DNA from: Histomonas meleagridis
Taxonomy: Eukaryota; Parabasalia; Tritrichomonadida; Dientamoebidae
Length of the DNA: 64,000 nt
Direction of reading: 5' to 3'
Assembly: GCA_020186115.1 (NCBI GenBank)
Contig: WSYJ01000139.1
Span: 310,001-374,000, forward strand
Each line of letters starts with the position of its first letter. Position 1 is the stretch's first letter. The translations under genes were made by a program, and so were the position numbers. The notes under the pieces were generated by a model, which was given only the letters and a program-made list of their open reading frames with translations, did not search any database and was not told the origin of the DNA. Shown here one piece after another: positions 57,484 through 64,000 of the stretch.

Positions 57484-59334
57484 TCATAGCCATTGATCTG
57501 TTTCTTCAAGAATGTTTTCTTTGCATGTTTTGTCAATTTCGTTCGTGTTCACTTCTCTGCTTCCTTCAAGTTCTTTATTCGATTCTTTGTTTATTCTTGT
57601 CTTCGTTTTATGTGTAAATAAAAAGATAATAATTCCAACAATAAGAAGGAAGATGAATACGGCTGTGCATGTGACTGATATAATAATCGTTTTGGATATA
57701 CTTCCCGATGTAATTTCTTCTTGTGTTTCTGAATAAATTATAAAATTAGAATAATAACTGACGTACGTCAATATTTGATATATCGTAAATATATAACTGA
57801 TGAATTTCGTTGGCGTATAATAAATACTTGATGAGAAATATGAAACAGTAAATGTATTAATAATTGATACATCAATAATACTCAATGATTGTGAAAGTGA
57901 TAATGTGAAAATTATTGAAAAAGAATAACTTGAATCATTATTTATAAATGTATTCAACTGTGAATATGTATTTGATTGTGAAAATGTATTAGAAAATGTA
58001 TTTGACTTAGTAAATGTATTAGAATATGTATTTGACTTAGTAAATGTATTAGAATATGTATTTGATTGTGTGAATGTTGCTGTCGGGAGTGGGTTACATC
58101 CTTCAATTGTCGTTTCGCTAATATTAAGATAACCAAATGTTTTATTTACATATAATGATGTTACAATAACTGTATCTGCTTGAATGCTTTCAAATGCATT
58201 CGTTCCAATATTTGGTGATATCTCTCCACAATAATATATACATTTGAGTTTAATGCAATTATGAAATGCAGAGTCACCAATTGTTTGAACATTCCCTTCA
58301 ATATAAATCGTGATTAAATTTATACATCGTTCAAATGCATTGTCACAAATCCTTGTAACTGTTTCAGGAATTGTAATATTTATTAATTTCTCACATTTAT
58401 AAAATGTAGAATATCCAATTTCTGGAATATTTCCATAAATTTCAACAATTTCTAAATTAATACATTCTGAAAATGCATAATTCCCAAGTGATGTAACTGT
58501 TGTTGGAATCGTGATGTTTTTCAAATATGAACATTGAGAAAATGCTCTTGAACCAATTGTTTTTAATTTGTTTCCAATAATAACTGTTTCTAAATTATTA
58601 CAAACTTGAAATGCATTATCCTTAATTGTTTCAATATTATCTCCAAGATTAATAGTGTTTAAACTTGTACATGAATAAAATGAAGAAGAACCAACTGATG
58701 TAATCGAATTTGGAAGTATTATACTTATCATGTTTTTACAATTATAAAATGTATGATCTCCAATTTCTGTAATATTTCCATAAATTTCAACAATTTCTAA
58801 ATTAGTACATTCTGAAAATGCTTCATTCCCAAGTGATGTAGTTGTTGTTGGAATCGTGATGTTTTTCAAATATGAACATTGAGAAAATGCAAATTCTTCA
58901 ATTGTTTCTAATTTGTTTCCAATAATAACTGTTTCTAAATTATTACAATTTTGAAATGCACTATCATTAATTGTTTCAATATTATCTCCAAGATTAATAG
59001 TGATTAAACTTGTACATGAAGAAAATGAATATTGACCAACTGATGTAATCGAGTTTGGAAGTATTATACTTATCATGGCTTTACAATTATAAAATGTATA
59101 TTCTCCAATCTCTGGAATATTTCCATAAATTTCAACAATTTCTAAATTAATACATTCTGAAAATGCATAATTCCCAAGTGATGTAACTGATGTTGGAATC
59201 GTGATGTTTTTCAAATTTGTACATTGATAAAATGCTTTTGAACCAATTGTTTCAATCGTATCACTAAGTTCAATCGTAAGAAGTGTTCCCCATGAAAAGA
59301 ATCCTTCCGATGGAATTGTTGAAATTCCTTTCAT
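57484..59334 (-). CDS. BspA-like LRR_5 membrane protein B, N-terminus disrupted
   Basis: 616 residues from the ATG at 59334. Fifteen LRR_5 units, five more than protein A: a block of five units (SEC, YNC, S-C, Q-C, SQC types) is duplicated. Then come TKSNT-type stalk repeats and a stalk, membrane helix (IISVTCTAVFIFLLIVGIIIF) and tail unlike protein A: HKTKTRINKESNKELEGSRE and then TCKENILEETDQWL, with no DPF motif. An extra T near 59347 breaks the frame towards the hydrophobic segment and leader (open on the minus strand up to 59719), so the signal-like part is out of frame. Another extra T near 59806 breaks the leader again. The gene may be inactive or the sequence may contain errors. Confidence 0.8.
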   Translation of the reverse strand: MKGISTIPSEGFFSWGTLLTIELSDTIETIGSKAFYQCTNLKNITIPTSVTSLGNYAFSECINLEIVEIYGNIPEIGEYTFYNCKAMISIILPNSITSVGQYSFSSCTSLITINLGDNIETINDSAFQNCNNLETVIIGNKLETIEEFAFSQCSYLKNITIPTTTTSLGNEAFSECTNLEIVEIYGNITEIGDHTFYNCKNMISIILPNSITSVGSSSFYSCTSLNTINLGDNIETIKDNAFQVCNNLETVIIGNKLKTIGSRAFSQCSYLKNITIPTTVTSLGNYAFSECINLEIVEIYGNIPEIGYSTFYKCEKLINITIPETVTRICDNAFERCINLITIYIEGNVQTIGDSAFHNCIKLKCIYYCGEISPNIGTNAFESIQADTVIVTSLYVNKTFGYLNISETTIEGCNPLPTATFTQSNTYSNTFTKSNTYSNTFTKSNTFSNTFSQSNTYSQLNTFINNDSSYSFSIIFTLSLSQSLSIIDVSIINTFTVSYFSSSIYYTPTKFISYIFTIYQILTYVSYYSNFIIYSETQEEITSGSISKTIIISVTCTAVFIFLLIVGIIIFLFTHKTKTRINKESNKELEGSREVNTNEIDKTCKENILEETDQWL

Positions 59335-60003
59335 AATAATAACTTTTTTCGGTAATATTTTTATAATTTTCAATATACTCAAATTCAGTTTCAACATTTA
59401 TCGTAAGTGTTTTCGTATTTTTGTCATATGATTCTGAAAATGTTTGAATAAAATAAAGAGATATTAAGAATGGAAATATGTTTTGCGTGATATTTATTCG
59501 AATTTTATGTTTGTTATTATTTTTATTTTTCTTTTTATATATATAAAATATTATGAAATGAAGAAGAAAAATATAATTAATTATAATTATATTTAATAAA
59601 TTAAAATTATATGTATAATTATAATTAAATAAACATTTAAAATTATTGATAATTTTATGATGTTTTAACTTTCCGATGAAAGAATTGAATTTTTTAATTT
59701 GTGTTATTTTATTGTTCAAATAACCAAATGATTTTGTTTCATTTAATGATTGAAATGTTTGAAATGATTTAATTTTAATTGAAATTTTATGTTTTATGAA
59801 AATGTTTAAAAATAATTGGGAAATATCTGCTTATCATATCAATTTTATCATATTCTTTAGTAAAAGTAACAAAAGACATAAAAATTTGTTTTAATTTATC
59901 ATTTTCATCATGTAAAAATAATTTATTTGAGACACATTCAAAATAATTAGTCGTCATTGAGATAGTTAAATCGATTAAGATGAGAAAAAACATGAGAAAG
60001 AAA
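57965..60003 (-). repeat. BspA tandem duplication, unit B
   Basis: Counterpart of 54470-56189. Homology starts at the end of the stalk repeats and runs to gaaagaaa at 60003. Confidence 0.88.
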
Positions 60004-61150
60004 TAGCTTTTTGCTGATATATTTGTAAAAGGTTTGGAAGAAAACTGGTGTTAAACGATCAATACAACTTTTTGATAACGTTACTTTTGTGTTGCTAACA
60101 AAAAACAACTGAAATTTGTTGGTCATGCAAATTCTCCGAGCGTTTCTCCTATTCAATTTCCGAGTAAATCATTCAAAAAGCAATAGCTGAGCAAATTTTT
60201 GTATGTATGGAACAGTTGAAGTTTGTTTGGACACATTCAAATCATTTGTGCAATAAACATGGTTGAGGATGGGCTTTTCAGATAAATAAACGGTCGAAAA
60301 TTATACGTTAAGACAACAATTTAATCGCAAAGCTTTCCCCTGATAGAAAAAATTATTTCATTAAACAAAGCTCTTGCTTTATCTAATCTATCTTTCTATA
60401 TCCTTTGTATGTTGTGATTATGCTTTGTTAATAATTTTTATTTTTATTTATGTTTTTTTTTGAATTCAGCCAAATCCCATTTACAGTAAAATTTCATTAT
60501 ATTAAAATATAATGAATAAAAAAATTTAAGGAATAAAAAAAATGAATGCAAAAGCTTGTACTGTCACTGCATTTTAGGTTGGACCCCTTTTCAGGGGAAT
60601 TTCCATCCAAAATTCAATCAAACCGTTCCAACTAAAGCAAAGTGACTGTAAAACGAGAGGTGCTGCCTTTAATTAAGGAAAATAATATAGGGGTTGCAGA
60701 AGAAGGCATTCAGTATTTCCTGCCGATTTCTCGTAAATTGTACATAAGGTACTTACCATCCTGGAATAAATTCCAGAATTTTGCACCGCCCAAAAAAAAC
60801 TCATTTTATGACGACGGTTTGGCCTCTCAAAATGTTATTTTACAACCGGATATCAACTGTTTCATTAAATTTAAACATCAAAAGTTTGCAGTTCTTCATC
60901 GAAAAATCTAATAAGCAAAAAACAAAAGTATTTTTATGCATTTACTTTGTTTCTTTCCTTGGAAAAAAGAAGTATGATCAATAAAAAATTTCAAGATGAA
61001 TGAAAAATTTAGGAAAGAAAAGCATATTCAAATATGAATTTTATCTTTCAATCAAGCTGAAACTTAAAATAACTAATTTGTTATCATCTATATTTTCCTT
61101 GCCAAGTTCATAACACGACTAAGGCGACCGTTAATTTAAAATTGCTTCCA
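60004..61150. other. gene-poor region before the methyltransferase
   Basis: An 89-codon frame at 60642-60911 has no ATG start and no recognisable family, so it is not called. A CCGTTCC string lies at about 60623 and a GACCGTTAATTT box at 61126-61137. Otherwise nothing is seen. Confidence 0.45.
61128..61133 (-). promoter_or_regulatory. TAACGG box 18 bp before the methyltransferase ATG
   Basis: CCGTTA in gaccgttaattt; spacing to the start codon is like that of the boxes at 27479 and 61919. Confidence 0.5.
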
Positions 61151-61798
61151 ATGGAATCTGAGGTATTCCCTCGTGATTATTCCAGTGCTGAATATTGGGA
61201 ATCGAGGTACAAAGAAGAATCAGGAACATTTGATTGGTATTTTGGGTGGAATGATGTTTTTCAAAAAAATCTGTTTTCATTAAACATCAAAGGGCCAATT
61301 CTTGTAGTTGGTTGTGGCAATTCTTTGATATCATATAACCTTGAAAAATTTGGCATCTATCCTGTTATTTCAACAGACATCTCTCATACATGCGTTCAAA
61401 AAATGCAAAAAGAATTTAATGGATGTTATTTGCCTATGGATGTATGTGATCTTCAGTTCAAGGATAATTTGTTTCCATGTGTAATTGACAAAGGAACATT
61501 AGATGCCATCTTATGTACACATGATTTTGAGTTGCCTATGTCGAAAATGATGCTTGAGATCTCTCGTGTATTAGCTCCTAATGGAGTTTTTATTGAGATA
61601 ACATTTGGTAAAACAGCTGAAAAGTTAAACATTTTAGATTCTCCTGATTTATTGAATTGGACACTAGAAAAAAAGATTGATATTGTTAGTGGAAAGGGCA
61701 CTGCAAATATGTTTGTTTTCAGGAAATTTAAAGAAGTTGTAATAGTTGATGATAATGGAAATGAATATTTTTCAAAAGATTGGAATGTTAAAATGTGA
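61151..61798 (+). CDS. METTL13/EEF1AKMT4-like SAM-dependent methyltransferase
   Basis: 215 residues from the ATG at 61151. AEYWESRYKEESGTFDWYFG is the typical start of the group, followed by motif I ILVVGCGNSLISYNL, motif II STDIS, the DVCDLQF acidic stretch and VIDKGTLDAIL, the signature of the eEF1A lysine methyltransferases (METTL13 N-terminal half, EEF1AKMT4). It then shows an ISRVLAPNGVFIEITFGK strand and ends. Family members methylate eEF1A in the cytosol; the exact residue cannot be told. Length fits a single-domain enzyme. Confidence 0.88.
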   Translation: MESEVFPRDYSSAEYWESRYKEESGTFDWYFGWNDVFQKNLFSLNIKGPILVVGCGNSLISYNLEKFGIYPVISTDISHTCVQKMQKEFNGCYLPMDVCDLQFKDNLFPCVIDKGTLDAILCTHDFELPMSKMMLEISRVLAPNGVFIEITFGKTAEKLNILDSPDLLNWTLEKKIDIVSGKGTANMFVFRKFKEVVIVDDNGNEYFSKDWNVKM

Positions 61799-61918
61799 AC
61801 CATAAAGCAATGCAATATTATGTAAACAATTATATTATATTTATTTACTCAATTTTTTAATAATAAAAAATTAGACATAAAATACGGACCGTTTAATTTT
61901 TGTCACTTTTCTATTCTT

Positions 61919-61924
61919 TAACGG
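61919..61924 (+). promoter_or_regulatory. TAACGG box 16 bp before the ATG at 61941
   Basis: TTTAACGGTTTTG, the same as at the PTPA promoter (TTTAACGGTTTTT) and at nearly the same distance from the start codon. A related GACCGTTTAATTT string lies about 30 bp further up. Confidence 0.5.
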
Positions 61925-61940
61925 TTTTGTCAAAACAAAA

Positions 61941-62291
61941 ATGAGCTCTAAACACAAATCAAAGAAGCACGAGCATGATAAGGATAAGGAAAAGGATAAA
62001 GAAAAGGACAGAAAAAAGGGAGAAGGCGAAAGTAGACGCCATCATGAACATGGACGTGATCGTGAAAGAGATCGCGATGGTGAAAAACGTGAACATTCCA
62101 AGAGAGATCGCGATGGTAAAGAACGAGTTAAAAAAGAAAAGAAGATTGATCGTTCGGTAATACCTCCATGGGCAAGAGAACCAATCAATCCTGCAGATGA
62201 TCGTTTTTACGAAGATTTTGAACATGAAATCACTCTTCCAGAAGAGCTTCTATCTATTGATCCAACGCATCCAATGATGGGCGGAAAATAA
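61941..62291 (+). CDS. small charged Lys/Arg/Glu-rich protein, function unknown
   Basis: 116 residues from the ATG at 61941. The first ~65 residues are alternating charge (KEKDKEKDRKKGEGE, RDRERDRDGEKREHSKRD), as in RS/RE-type splicing or chromatin proteins. The last ~45 are not repetitive: DRSVIPPWAREPINPADDRF, an EDFEHEITLPEELLSI segment and PTHPMMGGK. This end may be a peptide motif binding a larger complex. It lies downstream of the methyltransferase on the same strand. I recognise no family; nuclear location is a guess from composition. Confidence 0.7.
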   Translation: MSSKHKSKKHEHDKDKEKDKEKDRKKGEGESRRHHEHGRDRERDRDGEKREHSKRDRDGKERVKKEKKIDRSVIPPWAREPINPADDRFYEDFEHEITLPEELLSIDPTHPMMGGK

Positions 62292-62438
62292 ATTTCATCT
62301 TAATTTTGAATTAAAGTTAATTTCCATTTTTTTTTAAGCATTTTTGTTATACGATTTTTAATCAATTTGAAATAGACAATTTAAAAATTTTATGTAAAAT
62401 TTTTCATTGTTTTTAACTATTTTAATTACAATAAAATT

Positions 62439-63554
62439 TTATTTATTCTTTTTCTTTTCAAGAATTTCTTTCTTTTTTCTATTTATTTCCGCTAAACTCA
62501 CTACAATGCCCACACTTACTTCCCGCATCTGTTTTGCTTTTCTTTCATCGCATCCGCCGATTAACTTTTTTACTATTTCTTGTGCCATTAGAACCAACGA
62601 ATTCTTTGAGAACGAAACTCTTTCTTCAAGTTCCCAAACTTCTTGTTGTTTCTTAGCGATTTGTCCGATGAGATCTTTCGACTCTAAAAACATTTGTGCA
62701 GAGTCTTTACGAGGCGCAGTCTTCGAGGAATGCACAACAATGCCTCGTCGCTTGTTGATCTCGTTTTGGAGCGCCCAAATTTTTTGATGCACTTTTTTCT
62801 CAATTACTCGTTTCGATGATTCCGAATCTTCAAGCTTACGATCATACTCAGCAATTTTGGATTGAAGCTCTTCAATTCTTTTCAGGTGTATAGTTTTTTT
62901 TTCTTCAATTTCTTGTTCAAGAGATGAGATCTTACGTAAAACTGTTTTAAGATCATCTGTACTTGGACTATTTTGTTGAGAAGCAGTGGCAACTTTTATG
63001 GCTTCGCGAAGTTGATTGGTCTCTGATTCTAATTTTTGCATTATTTCGCGTGATTCATCAACACTCGCAAGTTCTGTCTTTTGTTGGATACGTAGATTAG
63101 ATAACTGTTGTTGAAGTTGCTCTCCAGTTCTTCCCAAAGATTTAGTTTTTTTGCCAAGTTCATTGACTTGTGTATCTAGAAATGCACGTCTAACAATTTG
63201 TTGTTTAACATCATCTATAAGCTGGGCAACTTCCGTTGCGATAGGGTGAAGTTCAGTTGGAATTGTATTTATATCAGGCATTGTATTTGATTCATATAAA
63301 TTATGTGCTTGCAAAAATTTTGATATTTTTACAAACTTTAATTGTTCTGTGAGTTGTTCTCTTTCTTTCATTGATTGACTTATTTTGACACGAATTTGAA
63401 GATTTTCATTCCGAAAATTTTCGGCAACTTGTTGAGGGCTTAAGTTACTTCTCTTCTTTGCTGCTTCTATCTGTTCAAGTAGATTGTAATTTTTTGTTTT
63501 TAATTCTAAAAGTTGAGCTTGAAGTGTCTGGAAATCTTCTATTGTTACAGACAT
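62439..63554 (-). CDS. coiled-coil protein, function unknown
   Basis: 371 residues from the ATG at 63554. Nearly the whole protein is heptad-like: residues 1-80 (EDFQTLQAQLLELKTKNYNL), about 105-290 (QLIDDVKQQIVRRAFLDTQV; SSLEQEIEEKKTIHLKRIEE) and about 310-371 ending in a Lys-rich tail EILEKKKNK. A conserved-looking non-coiled part with a Lys/Arg patch lies at about 275-300. It could be an axonemal or cytoskeletal protein of the CCDC type, but no specific match is apparent. ACGATA stands 16 bp before the start codon. Confidence 0.72.
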   Translation of the reverse strand: MSVTIEDFQTLQAQLLELKTKNYNLLEQIEAAKKRSNLSPQQVAENFRNENLQIRVKISQSMKEREQLTEQLKFVKISKFLQAHNLYESNTMPDINTIPTELHPIATEVAQLIDDVKQQIVRRAFLDTQVNELGKKTKSLGRTGEQLQQQLSNLRIQQKTELASVDESREIMQKLESETNQLREAIKVATASQQNSPSTDDLKTVLRKISSLEQEIEEKKTIHLKRIEELQSKIAEYDRKLEDSESSKRVIEKKVHQKIWALQNEINKRRGIVVHSSKTAPRKDSAQMFLESKDLIGQIAKKQQEVWELEERVSFSKNSLVLMAQEIVKKLIGGCDERKAKQMREVSVGIVVSLAEINRKKKEILEKKKNK

Positions 63555-63569
63555 GTTTTAAGAGAATCC

Positions 63570-63575
63570 TATCGT
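63570..63575 (-). promoter_or_regulatory. ACGATA box 16 bp upstream of the coiled-coil gene
   Basis: Plus-strand TATCGT inside aatcctatcgtttt; the same ATCCTATCGT/TTCCTATCGT string stands upstream of the SS18-like (26416-26425) and thioesterase genes. Confidence 0.4.
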
Positions 63576-63842
63576 TTTGAGGTACACCCCGTTATTTACA
63601 AAAGTGACGGTATAGAAATGAAGAAGAAATTTTGCATTATAATCGATATCGACATCTAGTAATTCAGTTAGAATTAAAAGGGAGATTTATGTTTCTAAGA
63701 TGTTAATGAATGCGGATCAAATATACCATTGTTTTGCTATTTTGCAGAAACAGTTTTTGTTCTAATCAGTTCCTATAGAAAAATTTCAGAAAAAAACCAA
63801 ATTTTCAATGAACCTCAAACTTTGTTTGGTTTACGTTTTTTA

Positions 63843-64000
63843 ATGCGCCGAAACTTCTTTCGATTGTTCCGCAGGTTCACGGATGAATCTTCAGATGCAA
63901 TTGACGAATTCGGGGCGATGGTATCTATGAATCCTGTTGATGTGCAACAATGTTTTTCATTTTATCAGCAAAATTTTTCTAATCTTGATCCAAATCAAAG
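63843..64000 (+). CDS. start of an unidentified gene (3' truncated by window)
   Basis: From the ATG at 63843 the frame stays open to the window end: MRRNFFRLFRRFTDESSDAI, then DEFGAMVSMNPVDVQQCFSF and YQQNFSNLDPNQ. The basic-aromatic start followed by an acidic helical stretch reads like coding sequence, and codons are more mixed than in the spacer before it. Too little is visible for a family call. Confidence 0.45.
   Translation, partial: MRRNFFRLFRRFTDESSDAIDEFGAMVSMNPVDVQQCFSFYQQNFSNLDPNQ

Noticed and set aside
60642-60911. 89-codon frame upstream of the methyltransferase
   Set aside because: It has no ATG, no recognisable family and a composition that could arise by chance.
61128-61133. 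A sigma-type bacterial promoter or operon reading of the closely spaced 61-62 kb genes
   Set aside because: Gene content is eukaryotic, each gene has its own Myb-type box, and no ribosome-binding sites are seen.

Overview
This window looks like nuclear DNA of a parabasalid (trichomonad) protist, most likely a Tritrichomonas-like species. The reasons are intron-free AT-rich genes, several BspA-like surface proteins built from ~23-residue LRR_5 repeats, a broken DUF3447/ankyrin gene, TAAA tetranucleotides at many stop codons, and TAACGG/TAACGATA Myb-type boxes close to start codons. The assignment is inferred from gene content, not from a database search.

Layout. 1-2.4 kb: 3' part of an alpha-actinin gene. 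2.8-9.0 kb: a graveyard of rearranged sequence, holding a decayed BspA gene fused in frame to a ciliary (CFAP47-like) C-terminus, an antisense BspA relic, a broken ankyrin gene and a Vps16 fragment lacking both ends. 9.2-15 kb: a small subunit of serine palmitoyltransferase (ssSPT-like), two conserved-looking proteins, tRNA-Glu(TTC) and a TPR protein. 15.2-23.2 kb: a 2682-residue DOCK-family GEF with a long DPF/FEIF-rich tail. 23.9-25.9 kb: a BspA-like membrane protein. 26.2 kb: tRNA-Ser(TGA). 26.4-29.5 kb: four genes (SS18-like, hotdog thioesterase, PTPA, secreted CX3C protein) that recur inverted and nearly identical at 43.2-46.4 kb. Between the two copies lie two type I membrane proteins (one a putative glycoside hydrolase), UTP20 and an eIF2-alpha-kinase-like gene. 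46.4-53.5 kb: a coiled-coil protein, a TRAPPC13-like protein, a UBE2Q-like E2 and separase. 54-60 kb: a tandem pair of BspA genes with different tails. 61-64 kb: an EEF1A-methyltransferase-like protein, a charged protein, a coiled-coil protein and a gene start running off the window.

Themes. Housekeeping genes (UTP20, separase, PTPA, SS18, TRAPPC13, E2, ssSPT) alternate with fast-evolving surface and repeat families that move by duplication, inversion and fusion. Three observations deserve most attention: the DOCK GEF with an endocytic-adaptor-like DPF tail, alongside a DPF-containing cytoplasmic tail shared by BspA proteins; the 3.15-kb inverted duplication in which different genes are broken in each copy; and a secreted protein made of three twin-CX3C hairpins inside that duplication. 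Single-base homopolymer indels, on which several pseudogene calls depend, could also be assembly errors.
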